DNA of 33,063 bases from positions 1 to 33,063 of the IMG/VR virus record IMGVR_UViG_3300042546_000441, one strand, 5' to 3'. Position 1 is the first letter of the stretch. Each line of letters opens with the position of its first letter. Shown here piece after piece: positions 20,856 through 28,219 of the stretch. The position numbers and the translations under genes are program-made. The stretch comes from a virus. The notes under the pieces are model-generated. The model did not search any database and was not told the origin of the DNA. It was given only the letters and a program-made list of their open reading frames with translations.

Positions 20856-21208
20856 GCAAAACCCAGCCCATGCGCGCCTGCGACCGATGCGGCAAAGAAC
20901 GCATCGTCCGCGCCGACCGGCGCAACTACTGCCACGAATGCCGCGAGCAAGGCCTACGCCCCATCGCCAACTGGATGGAACACGGGGCCTGCCGCAACGA
21001 CCACCACTCCCCCGACTGGTGGTGGCCGGAGAACTCCGACCTGGCTAACTCAGCAACGCAACTCGCCCTCAACATTTGCCGCTACTGCCCGGTGCGCGAC
21101 CTCTGCCTGGACTACGCAATTCAGCACAAAGAGAACCACGGTATTTGGGGTGGGCTGCTGCCCGCGGCACGCCAGGCCTACGCCAACCAGCGACGCAGGG
21201 CCGTCTAA
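20852..21208 (+). CDS. WhiB-like Fe-S transcription factor with N-terminal zinc ribbon
   Basis: A 118-residue protein of the actinobacteria-specific WhiB family. The four cluster cysteines are C47 (W-M-E-H-G-A-C), C76, C79 (ICRYCPVRDLC) and C85. The turn motif is G97-I-W-G-G, followed by a basic C-terminus (QRRRAV). WhiB proteins bind a [4Fe-4S] cluster and contact the principal sigma factor. Unusual here is a second Cys set at C10-x2-C13 and C27-x2-C30, a zinc ribbon fused in front. Phage WhiB proteins are known to affect host septation and superinfection. It may control early/late genes or host genes. Confidence 0.92.
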   Translation: MSKTQPMRACDRCGKERIVRADRRNYCHECREQGLRPIANWMEHGACRNDHHSPDWWWPENSDLANSATQLALNICRYCPVRDLCLDYAIQHKENHGIWGGLLPAARQAYANQRRRAV

Positions 21209-21480
21209 TGCCCGCCCTCATCCCGACCCCCGACGACCTCGCCCGCATGACCCCTGCTCAACGCGCCAAGATCCGCCGCTTCATCGCCCAGGTCGCCCTC
21301 GAGCTCGACGACGCCGCCCGCGACACCGTCGACCTCAAGCACGCCGAACGGCAACGCCGCCAACAGAAATGGGGCGAAGCGATCCGCCAACACGCCCGCA
21401 ACCTCCAAGCACAACTGCCCCCCGAACCCGCCCACATCACCGCCGCCCGCCGCCAAGCCCTCCTCGACAACACCCGCTAA
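21208..21480 (+). CDS. Small helical protein of unknown function
   Basis: The 90-residue product starts at ATG overlapping the WhiB stop (TAATG). It opens PALIPTPDDLARMTPAQRAK, a short linker motif, then forms one long charged helix (DAARDTVDLKHAERQRRQQK, then WGEAIRQHARNLQAQLPPEP). This suggests a coiled coil or a DNA-binding helix. Being translated directly after WhiB, it might act with it. No family recognised. Confidence 0.65.
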   Translation: MPALIPTPDDLARMTPAQRAKIRRFIAQVALELDDAARDTVDLKHAERQRRQQKWGEAIRQHARNLQAQLPPEPAHITAARRQALLDNTR

Positions 21481-21488
21481 GGAGCCCG

Positions 21489-22322
21489 ATGTTCACCCGA
21501 CCTGCGACCGAAATCCCCCGCGACCGCTGGGGCCGCCCACTGATCGAACCCCCCGACGGCGGCAAGCCCATCGGCTACACCCGCGTCAGCACCCTCGCCA
21601 AAGCCCTCGACGACAAAACCAGCCTCATGGACTGGAAATGCCGCCAGACCGCCATCGGCCTCGCCCGACGCCCCGACCTCGTCACCAAGAGCGCCGCCGT
21701 CGGCGAAGACCGCCGCGCCCTCAACGAAGTCGTCAAAGAAGCCCTCGCCGCCGCTGCATCCGACCGCGCCGCCAACGTTGGCACCGCCCTACACGCCTTC
21801 ACCGAACGCATCGACGCCGGCGAAACACCCGAAGACCTCGTCCCCCACACCGACCCCCTCTACCTCGACCTCTGCGCCTACAAGGAAGCCACCCGGCACC
21901 TCGGCATGGAAGCCGCCGAACTGTTCATCGTCTGCGACGAGCTCCAGGCCGCCGGGTCCTTCGACCGCCTCGTCACCGTCCCCGACGTCGGCATGATCGT
22001 CGCCGACCTCAAGACCGGGCAGCACGAACCCGACTACCCCCACGGCGTCGCCCAGCAAATCGCCATCTACGCCCACGGCACCCTCTACGACCCCGACCAG
22101 GGCCGCATCGCCGCCCTCGCCGACATCGGTGTCCGCACCGACGTCGGCCTCCTCATCCACCTGCCCGCCGAGCGTGGCATCTGCGACCTGTACCTCATCG
22201 ACCTCGAGCACGGCTGGCAGCTTGCCCAAGCCGCCGTCGCTGTGCGCGCCGCATACAAGACCAAGCCCCTCACCAAGTTGGAACCCACCCCTGCGCCTGC
22301 ACCCGCACGCGCATCCGCCTAG
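21489..22322 (+). CDS. Cas4/RecB-like PD-(D/E)xK exonuclease
   Basis: The start at ATG 21489 has AAGGAG nine bases upstream; 277 residues. RecB-type nuclease motifs appear in order: G98-T-A-L-H102 in ANVGTALHAF, D159 in AAGSFDRLV, D173-L-K175 in VADLKTG, and Q190 with Y194 in QQIAIYAHG. Such stand-alone exonucleases in actinophages act with an adjacent ssDNA-binding or annealing protein in recombination. The next gene is a good partner candidate. No iron-sulphur cysteine set typical of true Cas4 is visible. Confidence 0.85.
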   Translation: MFTRPATEIPRDRWGRPLIEPPDGGKPIGYTRVSTLAKALDDKTSLMDWKCRQTAIGLARRPDLVTKSAAVGEDRRALNEVVKEALAAAASDRAANVGTALHAFTERIDAGETPEDLVPHTDPLYLDLCAYKEATRHLGMEAAELFIVCDELQAAGSFDRLVTVPDVGMIVADLKTGQHEPDYPHGVAQQIAIYAHGTLYDPDQGRIAALADIGVRTDVGLLIHLPAERGICDLYLIDLEHGWQLAQAAVAVRAAYKTKPLTKLEPTPAPAPARASA

Positions 22323-22334
22323 AAGGAGAACGAA

Positions 22335-22796
22335 ATGACTGTGTTCGCTGCACCTGCCGCCGGAGGCGGCTCCGACGTCCGCCCCGCCGACCTCGAGGGA
22401 CATCTACTTGTCGTCGAGCCCCTGGAGTACGTCGCATCCATCCCCACCTCGATGGGCGACAAGGACGCCGTCCGCGTCACCATCCACGACATCACCGACA
22501 CCGCCACCTATGAGGACGTGCTCTGGTTCCCCAAGGTCCTCGTGGGCTCGTTGAAGGGCCGCGTCGGGCAGAAGGTCCTCGCCGTCCTCGGCAAGGGCAC
22601 CGCCAAGCCCGGCCAGTCCGCGCCGTGGATCTTGGTCGACGCCACCACAGACAACGACTGCGTCCAGGCCGCCACCACCTACCTCGACGCCATCGCCGGC
22701 AACCAGTTCGCCGACCCCGAGGTTGAGCAGCTCGCCGCCGACTCCGGCAACCCCGCCCTCGCCGCCGCCCTCGGCAAGCTGGGCGCCCGCAAGTGA
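22335..22796 (+). CDS. Probable single-stranded DNA-binding protein
   Basis: A 153-residue protein with AGAAGGAG before its ATG. The N-terminal two-thirds look like an OB fold (LEGHLLVVEPLEYVASIPTS, then DAVRVTIHDITDTATYEDVL, then KVLAVLGKGTAKPGQSAPWI). The end is an acidic/alanine-rich helix. This type regularly follows the Cas4-like exonuclease in actinophage genomes and is often labelled ssDNA-binding. Direct evidence for DNA binding is lacking; the fold call is inference. Confidence 0.65.
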   Translation: MTVFAAPAAGGGSDVRPADLEGHLLVVEPLEYVASIPTSMGDKDAVRVTIHDITDTATYEDVLWFPKVLVGSLKGRVGQKVLAVLGKGTAKPGQSAPWILVDATTDNDCVQAATTYLDAIAGNQFADPEVEQLAADSGNPALAAALGKLGARK

Positions 22797-22930
22797 CCGA
22801 CGACGTCGCTGGCGAGGTTGTGGACGAGCTGCGCGTGCTGAACGAGCACATGCGCCGTCTCGTTGAAGCCTTGGACTGGTTCAACCTTCTGCAAGACGAC
22901 CGCAAGCAGTTGGCGCAAGAGGCCAACTAA
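22793..22930 (+). CDS. Very small helical protein
   Basis: This 45-residue frame begins at GTG overlapping the previous TGA and stops at TAA 22928-22930. The sequence (DELRVLNEHMRRLVEALDWF) is a single amphipathic helix with heptad-like leucines, then a polar tail. It may be a small partner of the preceding DNA-binding protein. Coupled start and G/C-ending codons support expression; no family recognised. Confidence 0.6.
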   Translation: MTDDVAGEVVDELRVLNEHMRRLVEALDWFNLLQDDRKQLAQEAN

Positions 22931-22990
22931 CTAGGCCCCCCACCCTCAACCTGCGCAGGTGAGCAGCCCGTTCGAGCCGGGCGTGGGGAC

Positions 22991-23368
22991 GTGAACTCAC
23001 ACCTCTACGACCGTGCCCTGGGCGTACTACGCCGAGGAACACGGCCCCACTACGTCTACTTCATCCTGTCCCGAGAAGACGTTGTCAAAATCGGCACCAC
23101 CACAGACCCCGACGCTCGACTCATGGCCCTGCGCAACGACAACACCAAGCGCCCCCGCTTCGTTGACGGCGCTGACCTGCGCCTGCTCGGCTGGGTCGAA
23201 GGCGACCACGAACTAGAAACGCTTTTGCACCGGGCATTCGCCGACTACCGCATCGTCGGCGAATGGTTCTCCTACCCCGACATTGAGCAGGCCATCCGGC
23301 AGCTACTCAACCTGTCTTGCCTGTGCCGCGGCTGCCAAATGGAAAGGACTGACCTTGCGCATATTTGA
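22991..23368 (+). CDS. T5orf172/MUG113-type GIY-YIG-like protein
   Basis: The start is GTG with GTGGGGA upstream; 125 residues. The core P-H-Y-V-Y-F-I-L-S, then DVVKIGTTTDPDARLMALRN, followed by ELETLLHRAFADYRIVGEWF, matches the T5orf172 family, a member of the GIY-YIG nuclease superfamily. Catalytic roles are suggested for Y, the R/K after the second strand, and E in G-E-W-F. It could be a free-standing homing-type endonuclease or a DNA-processing enzyme. A C-x-C-x2-C tail (CLCRGC) may bind zinc. It overlaps the next gene by 14 bases. Confidence 0.78.
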   Translation: MNSHLYDRALGVLRRGTRPHYVYFILSREDVVKIGTTTDPDARLMALRNDNTKRPRFVDGADLRLLGWVEGDHELETLLHRAFADYRIVGEWFSYPDIEQAIRQLLNLSCLCRGCQMERTDLAHI

Positions 23369-24236
23369 TCGAGTGGCGAGTGGTGAAAGCGTTCACCTAA
23401 TGGCTGGTGCTTTGGAACCACCAACCGATTTGCAGATCGTATGGCGCCGTGCGACAAATACAGCCGTTCGCATTGTTGCGGACGAAGCCGCCCAATTCAT
23501 CTTTCAGTCAAACCGTGACGATTGGTCAATAAACAAAGCCAGTTTTGGCATCATGCGTCCCCCCTTTGATAACTGCTGGATCGAATGGCTCACGCCTTCA
23601 CACAGACTTGTTGACGGCGCGTGGCACTTCAGGGGCAAGAGCCGCGTGGCTGCTCACATGATTTTGCACGATGATGGCGGGCTTTGGTTTGAGGTTCTAT
23701 TTGCAGATCGTGCGAACAGGCCGCTAGTGGTGGCGCCGTTCACCACACACATCACCGGGGAAAGTGACCCCGACAATGCCCACGAGCGGGTCAGCCTCTA
23801 TGCAGGTAAGGAAATCCTTCGAGACAAGGCCGGGCTTTCAGCCGACATTGATCTGGCAACGTCATTGGCAACGGAATTATGGCCGGCCTACCTAACCCTT
23901 GGCTGGCTCAATTGCCGCAACGTCAGCACAACAGACGTCACGGTCAACGCCCGCATAGCGGCTAAACGCCAGCGCCGGGGGCAGCCTCGAGGCCTGGACT
24001 ACAAGCGCATTGTTCTTGACGAAGGCACCCAGCGCGCCCTAACCGTCAACCGCGACGCGGAACAACACGGCAAGCGACTACACATCGTCCGAGGTCACAT
24101 CAAGCACTACACCCCAGAGCGACCCCTATTTGGCAAATACACGGGCAACTACTGGTGGCACCAGCAAATGCGCGGCAATGCCGACCTAGGCCGCATCAAC
24201 CACGAGTACCACGTCGCCAGCAGAGGACCTCGATGA
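23355..24236 (+). CDS. Conserved phage protein of unknown function
   Basis: TTG 23355 with AAAGGA seven bases upstream is preferred, giving 293 residues. The C-terminal half carries RGHIKHYTPERPLFGKYTGN, then Y-W-W-H-Q-Q-M-R-G, a pattern I have seen in many environmental phage proteins near replication genes. Its role is not known to me. The mid part has A-Y-L-T-L-G-W-L-N-C-R-N. The gene uses more A/T third positions than either neighbour, so it may have been acquired separately. It overlaps the primase-helicase start by ATGA. Confidence 0.6.
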   Translation: MRIFDRVASGESVHLMAGALEPPTDLQIVWRRATNTAVRIVADEAAQFIFQSNRDDWSINKASFGIMRPPFDNCWIEWLTPSHRLVDGAWHFRGKSRVAAHMILHDDGGLWFEVLFADRANRPLVVAPFTTHITGESDPDNAHERVSLYAGKEILRDKAGLSADIDLATSLATELWPAYLTLGWLNCRNVSTTDVTVNARIAAKRQRRGQPRGLDYKRIVLDEGTQRALTVNRDAEQHGKRLHIVRGHIKHYTPERPLFGKYTGNYWWHQQMRGNADLGRINHEYHVASRGPR

Positions 24237-26344
24237 CCATGCCCGATCCTGCCAGCCCACTCCTTGACGCGGCACGCGCCTGGTACGACGCCGGCTTCTG
24301 CGTCATCCCCAGCCACGAGGACGGCGGCAAACGACCCTTCGGCCAATGGAAAAAATACCAAACCCAGCGCCCCGACTGGTCGACGCTCGAGGGCTGGCTG
24401 CAGTCCGGCCGCTACTCCGGCATCGGCCTCATCATGGGCCGCGCCAGCGGCAACACCGAAATGGTCGAAATTGAAGGGCCCGGCAACCTCATCGTCCCCC
24501 GCGTTCAACAGCTCTTTGACATGGCGCACAGCATGGACCTCGACGGCAGCCTGGGCTTGGTCGCCCTTATGGAACGCATCTACCACGGCTGCGCCGAAAC
24601 CAGCGCCGGCGGCGGCCTCCACATCTTCATCCGCGTCACCGACGGCGAAGTACCCGGCAACCAAAAACTCGCGGGCAGCCCGGACAAAGTCGTCGCCGAA
24701 ACCCGCGGCGAAGGTGGCTTCGTCATTGTCTGGCCCACCCCCGCCCGCACCGGCCACGAACCCGGAGCCGCCTACCTCCTCCTCCCCAACGCACACCCCG
24801 ACAACGCCGCCACCGTCACCGCCAGCGAACTCGACTGGATCCACGCCGTCTTCACCGACGCCTTCGGCGGCTGGCGCGAACCAGCCAAAGCCGCGGCCCC
24901 CAAGAGCGCCACGCAACTTTCCACCAGTCCCTCAACCACCGACCTCTCCCCATTCGACGACTACCGCCAGCGCACCACCTGGCGCGACATCCTCGAACCC
25001 GCCGGCTGGAGCCACCACTCCAAAGACGCCACCCACGACTACTGGACAAGGCCCGGCAAAGACAAGCGCGACGGCCACTCCGCCTCAACCATCGAAGACG
25101 GCCCCTTCTACCTCTTCTCCAGCTCCGTCGCCGGCATGCCCATCGAGCAAGGCCTCTCTAAAGGCCAGGTTTACGCCCACCTCCACCACGACGGCGACCT
25201 CTCAGCAGCCACCCGGCAACTACGCGCCGACGGCTACGGCGACACCAATACCAGCCACGACCTGCCCCTCGCCGAATTCATCACCAGCCCCACAGTCGAC
25301 GACTCCACCGAACGCGAACGCACCAGCTGGTGGCCCCGCGACCTCACCGGCGTCATCCAAGGCCACGAAACCGAACCCGACCCCACACACCTCACCCGCG
25401 GCGACGGCCCCGCCATGTTCTACTCCGGCCGCGTCAACGGCCTCATCGGCGAATCCGAAAGCGGAAAAACCTGGGTCGCCCTACACGCCACCACCCAAGA
25501 ACTCGCCCAAGGCAAACCAGTCATCTACCTCGACTTCGAAGACAGCGCCCCCGGCATCGTCACCCGCCTCCGCAAAATGGGCTGCGACGACAACCAACTC
25601 GCCCACCTCACCTACATCTCCCCCGACGAAAGCCTCAGCCTCCCCGCCAAACAAGACCTCGGCGAAGCCCTCGCCCAAGCGCACGCCTCCCTCGTCATCG
25701 TCGACGGCTTCAACGCCGCCATGACCCTCATGGGCCTAGACATCAACTCCAACAACGACGCCACCCAATTCGCCCAAGTCCTCCTCAAGCCCATCGCCGC
25801 CACCGGCGCCTGCGTCATCTACGTCGACCACGTCCCCAAATCCCGAGAAGCACGCGGCAAAGGCGGCATCGGCGCCCAAGCCAAGCGCGCCATGACCACC
25901 GGCTGCGCCCTCACCGTCACCGTCACCGAACCCTTCGGGGAAGGCCAGGCCGGACGCCTCCACCTCACCGTCGACAAAGACCGGCCCGGCAAAGTCCGCG
26001 CCAGGTCTTACGCCGCCAAGCACGCCGGCGACGTCGTCATCACCCCGCAAGGGCAGCAAATTCACATCAACATTCAGCCCAGCGACAAAGGCCAAGCCGT
26101 CGATCCGTCAGAAACCCAAGCCCGCCGCGAACTCATCGCCGTCGTCAAAGAAAACCCAGGAGCAAGCCAGTCTCAGCTCGAGAAACTCGTCAAGGGCGGA
26201 AGCAAACTTCTGCGGGGCCGCCTGGACTACCTCGTCCACCTCGGCAAACTGCAAGTAGTCAACGGCCCACGCAGCAGCAAGCTCTACTACTTCATCGAAG
26301 AACTCGAATCTTTACCCGCCTTCGAGGCGGTCGAAGATGCATGA
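24233..26344 (+). CDS. Primase-polymerase/RecA-like helicase (replication protein)
   Basis: A 703-residue protein. Residues ~8-200 match a bifunctional primase-polymerase domain: a start like W-Y-D-A-G-F-C-V-I-P, acidic metal site MVEIEGPGN (E79, E81), and GGGLHIFIRV with H130. Residues ~240-335 look like a primase C-terminal/linker domain. Residues ~395-610 are a RecA-like helicase: Walker A GESESGKTW (406-414), Walker B LVIVDG (D491), and VIYVDHVPK. A winged-helix-like end follows (VVKENPGASQSQLEKLVKGG). It should open and prime DNA at the origin. Iterons start at its stop codon. Start ATG overlaps the previous stop. Confidence 0.9.
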   Translation: MTMPDPASPLLDAARAWYDAGFCVIPSHEDGGKRPFGQWKKYQTQRPDWSTLEGWLQSGRYSGIGLIMGRASGNTEMVEIEGPGNLIVPRVQQLFDMAHSMDLDGSLGLVALMERIYHGCAETSAGGGLHIFIRVTDGEVPGNQKLAGSPDKVVAETRGEGGFVIVWPTPARTGHEPGAAYLLLPNAHPDNAATVTASELDWIHAVFTDAFGGWREPAKAAAPKSATQLSTSPSTTDLSPFDDYRQRTTWRDILEPAGWSHHSKDATHDYWTRPGKDKRDGHSASTIEDGPFYLFSSSVAGMPIEQGLSKGQVYAHLHHDGDLSAATRQLRADGYGDTNTSHDLPLAEFITSPTVDDSTERERTSWWPRDLTGVIQGHETEPDPTHLTRGDGPAMFYSGRVNGLIGESESGKTWVALHATTQELAQGKPVIYLDFEDSAPGIVTRLRKMGCDDNQLAHLTYISPDESLSLPAKQDLGEALAQAHASLVIVDGFNAAMTLMGLDINSNNDATQFAQVLLKPIAATGACVIYVDHVPKSREARGKGGIGAQAKRAMTTGCALTVTVTEPFGEGQAGRLHLTVDKDRPGKVRARSYAAKHAGDVVITPQGQQIHINIQPSDKGQAVDPSETQARRELIAVVKENPGASQSQLEKLVKGGSKLLRGRLDYLVHLGKLQVVNGPRSSKLYYFIEELESLPAFEAVEDA

Positions 26345-26828
26345 ACGACCCCGGCACGACCCCGGCACGACCCCGGCACTTGTCCTATTTGACCAAATAG
26401 GCCGTCAAACCGTCAGCCCTCACGAAACGACCCCGGCACCCCGTCCCCGGTCTACACCGGGACGGGGACGGGGTCGTAGAGCCGACCCCGGCACAACCCC
26501 GGCACAGCCCACCAACAAATTCACCGCCCACACCTGCCGCAAATGCTCGGCCATCACCATCGCCGGCACCACCTTCGGCCTCCGCGTCGACCTCGAGCCC
26601 CAGGTCCTCACCGACGAAACCGAATACGCCGCCCTTCTCGCCGGCGTCCCCACCTACGACCTCTGGCCGGACCGCACCGCCCGACGCCGCCACCTCGAAG
26701 AAATTGCCCACCCCGAGCGCGTGCCCCGCCACGCCCACCACACCTGCGGCACCACCTACGGCACCCTCCCCCGCCCCACCCCACTAGCCACCAGCCAAGC
26801 CGACCCAACCGGCCCGGCCCCGTTCTAG
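26337..26828 (+). CDS. Zinc-binding protein whose 5' end carries the iteron array
   Basis: The 163-residue product starts at ATG within the previous gene. Residues 1-60 are low complexity (rich in P, G, R, T), because the DNA there consists of 11-bp repeats and palindromes. Residues 62-140 look like a real domain with C-R-K-C near residue 68 and H-H-T-C-G near 137, likely a zinc fold. No other start codon lies between. The N-terminal part is probably dictated by the DNA element, not by protein function. Confidence 0.6.
   Translation: MHERPRHDPGTTPALVLFDQIGRQTVSPHETTPAPRPRSTPGRGRGRRADPGTTPAQPTNKFTAHTCRKCSAITIAGTTFGLRVDLEPQVLTDETEYAALLAGVPTYDLWPDRTARRRHLEEIAHPERVPRHAHHTCGTTYGTLPRPTPLATSQADPTGPAPF
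26384..26401. promoter_or_regulatory. AT-rich perfect palindrome within the iteron array
   Basis: CCTATTTG-AC-CAAATAGG is an 8-bp perfect inverted repeat. It is the only AT-rich stretch in a very GC-rich neighbourhood, placed between iterons three and four. It might be a DNA-unwinding element or the operator of a dimeric regulator. Confidence 0.65.
26439..26467. other. GC-rich hairpin within the iteron array
   Basis: A 12-bp stem with one bulged C and a four-base loop (CTAC) is formed by 26439-26451 and 26456-26467. It follows iteron four by one base and is followed by the inverted iteron copy. It could be a priming or nicking structure at an origin, or a terminator after the helicase gene. 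Confidence 0.6.
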
Positions 26829-26835
26829 GAGAACC

Positions 26836-27483
26836 GTGGACACCAACTGCCTCCTCCCCCACCGCGACCCCAAAAGCGCGGTCAACGGCACCCTCGTCTG
26901 CCCCGGCCACACCCGCTGGCTCAGGGAATCCATTGACGATGTCGTCATCACCTACGCCCTCCTCCCCGACTTCTATGAACCCGGCACCGCCATCGACGAC
27001 GGCCACCAAGTCAAGGGCAAGAGGGTCGATCCACCCGCCCCCGTCCGCCTCGACGTCGTCGCCCTCCTCGACCGGCGAACCGTCCAGCGATACCCGGGCG
27101 ACATCGTCCCCGTCCTCGCCATGCTCGAGGCCTGGGCAGAACTGGTCCGCGACGAGCGCCAGATCAAGCCATGCCGCCACACCACCGTCACCAGCGAGGC
27201 CGGCCTACTACTTGCCCACCTCGAATGGATCATCACCCAGCCCTTCGTCAGCGACCTGGCGCAAGAGATCCGCGAAGTCAAGTCCGCACTGCACTCGGCG
27301 ATTGGTGACCATGCGCCTCGACCAGTCGGCACCTGCCCAGTTATTCACCCTGAGGTTGGTGAGTGCGGCGGCAAGCTTTACCAGGACCGTTACGGCGGAA
27401 TGTCAGTCACCTGCCGCAAATGCGGAGAGACCTGGGGCGAGACCGAGCTGCGTCGCCTCGGACTAATGACACAGGCCATTTGA
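26836..27483 (+). CDS. Zinc-ribbon protein of actinophage type
   Basis: The start is GTG with TAGGAG upstream; 215 residues. The N-terminus has C-L-L-P-H and V-C-P-G-H-T-R-W-L (residues 5-28), a histidine/cysteine set. The middle is helical (VLAMLEAWAELVRDERQIKP). The C-terminus carries a ribbon with G-T-C-P-V, G-E-C-G-G-K and V-T-C-R-K-C-G-E-T-W. Proteins of this plan are frequent in actinophage early regions and may bind DNA; no function is established. Last gene of the early operon: a gap with promoter-like sequence follows. Confidence 0.7.
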   Translation: MDTNCLLPHRDPKSAVNGTLVCPGHTRWLRESIDDVVITYALLPDFYEPGTAIDDGHQVKGKRVDPPAPVRLDVVALLDRRTVQRYPGDIVPVLAMLEAWAELVRDERQIKPCRHTTVTSEAGLLLAHLEWIITQPFVSDLAQEIREVKSALHSAIGDHAPRPVGTCPVIHPEVGECGGKLYQDRYGGMSVTCRKCGETWGETELRRLGLMTQAI

Positions 27484-27508
27484 CAATGGCGTTCGCATCG
27501 TTCATTCT
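27480..27508 (+). promoter_or_regulatory. Possible late-operon promoter
   Basis: TTGACA at 27480-27485 is followed after 17 bases by CATTCT (27503-27508), a weak -10. The stretch is less GC-rich than its surroundings and lies in the 98-base gap between early and late genes. Activity is inferred only. Confidence 0.4.
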
Positions 27509-27531
27509 GGTGGTGGCGAAGTATGCCTGTA

Positions 27532-27558
27532 CCCGGTTAGCCGACATCGGCTGCCGGG
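27532..27558. promoter_or_regulatory. Inverted repeat upstream of the late genes
   Basis: CCCGG and AGCCGA face TCGGCT and CCGGG around a two-base centre, with small unpaired gaps. It lies about 25 bases downstream of the -10-like box and ends 23 bases before the next ATG, fitting an operator or a leader hairpin. Confidence 0.5.
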
Positions 27559-27581
27559 TTCTGTCATTCAAGGGAGAGGAC

Positions 27582-27809
27582 ATGGCGCCGCAGACAACTA
27601 CCCGCGCCAAGCCCGACCCTGCCCAGCCCATCGTCACCGTCGAAGACATCGACGAAGCCCTGGTGTACACCAGCCTTCGTGCGCAGCGCGACGACGACTG
27701 GCACCGATGGGCCGACGCCCTCCTTGACCAGCGCAACCGCATCGCCCGCTCCGGCCCACGCCGCGAGACCAGAGTCATCCAGCCCAACGAATATCCCGAG
27801 CGAGGATGA
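27582..27809 (+). CDS. Small protein of unknown function, first late gene
   Basis: ATG 27582 follows a good AGGGAGAGGA site. ATG 27486 would extend the frame but lacks a ribosome-binding site and covers the promoter-like region. The 75-residue product (VTVEDIDEALVYTSLRAQRD, then DDWHRWADALLDQRNRIA) is helical and charged. Short proteins of this kind often precede HNH and terminase genes. It overlaps the HNH gene by ATGA. Confidence 0.65.
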   Translation: MAPQTTTRAKPDPAQPIVTVEDIDEALVYTSLRAQRDDDWHRWADALLDQRNRIARSGPRRETRVIQPNEYPERG

Positions 27810-28117
27810 TCCGCCGACCCTGCCTGGACTGTGGATCGTTGACCAGCAACGCCACCCGCTGCGAGCCCTGCCGCCTCACCAGGCAACGGGCCAGGGAACG
27901 CGGGCCGCGCCCCCACTACGCAGGCGACTACCGCAAGCGAGCCAAGCAAGTCAGGCAAGCGCCAGGCACCTGCTGGATCTGCGGGATAGACACCCTCAAT
28001 CCTGGCGACATCTGGACGGCTGACCATCTGCTTCCAGGTGACCCGGCCAGCCCGCTCGCCAAGGCTCACCGCTCGTGCAACTCGGCTCGAGGTGCCCGCC
28101 CCCTCCCCCAGGGATAA
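27806..28117 (+). CDS. HNH endonuclease
   Basis: A 103-residue protein with two zinc-binding Cys pairs (C-L-D-C and C-E-P-C) at the N-terminus and C-W-I-C mid-protein. The HNH core is DHLLPGDPASPLAKAHRSCN: the DH pair, then the H-x-x-C-N end. HNH proteins encoded next to the terminase are often needed for DNA packaging in HK97-like phages, where they nick or cut with the terminase. The gene overlaps its upstream neighbour and is followed by about 100 noncoding bases. Confidence 0.88.
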   Translation: MIRRPCLDCGSLTSNATRCEPCRLTRQRARERGPRPHYAGDYRKRAKQVRQAPGTCWICGIDTLNPGDIWTADHLLPGDPASPLAKAHRSCNSARGARPLPQG

Positions 28118-28219
28118 CCGGGACCGGGTCCAAAACTGCACACATTCGCAAATCGGACACCCGCCGTGTAGCCAAGAAAACGGCGCTCCGAAATTCAGAC
28201 TTTGCCTGGAGGTTTTCCG
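28118..28219. other. Noncoding gap before the terminase, possible packaging site
   Basis: About 100 bases without a gene. It contains a tandem ACCGGG pair near 28124 and a 6-bp hairpin (CGCCGT at 28162-28167 with ACGGCG at 28180-28185). Many phages have cos or pac sites just before the small terminase gene, so it is a candidate, but nothing in the sequence proves it. The TerS ribosome-binding site TGGAGG ends the gap. Confidence 0.35.

Larger units (their letters stand above)
26345..26503. repeat. ori: 11-bp iteron array, candidate replication origin
   Basis: ACGACCCCGGC is repeated three times in perfect tandem (26345-26377), once more at 26427-26437, and as two one-mismatch copies (26482-26492 and 26493-26503). 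An inverted partial copy lies at 26469-26477. The repeat length is not a multiple of three, so tandem copies fall in different codon frames and cannot be explained by a repeated peptide. The array begins at the stop of the primase-helicase gene. Iterons about one helical turn long are typical of Rep-binding origins. Confidence 0.72.

Noticed and set aside
21489-22322. True CRISPR Cas4
   Set aside because: The nuclease motifs fit, but the iron-sulphur cysteines are missing and no cas genes are near; a phage recombination exonuclease is more likely.
24264-25724. 486-residue frame inside the primase-helicase gene
   Set aside because: It is almost only A, P, S, T and N, the signature of a shifted reading of a high-GC3 gene, while the true frame has complete Walker motifs.
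27486-27581. N-terminal extension of the first late gene from ATG 27486
   Set aside because: There is no ribosome-binding site, it would run over the promoter-like box and inverted repeat, and ATG 27582 has a strong site.
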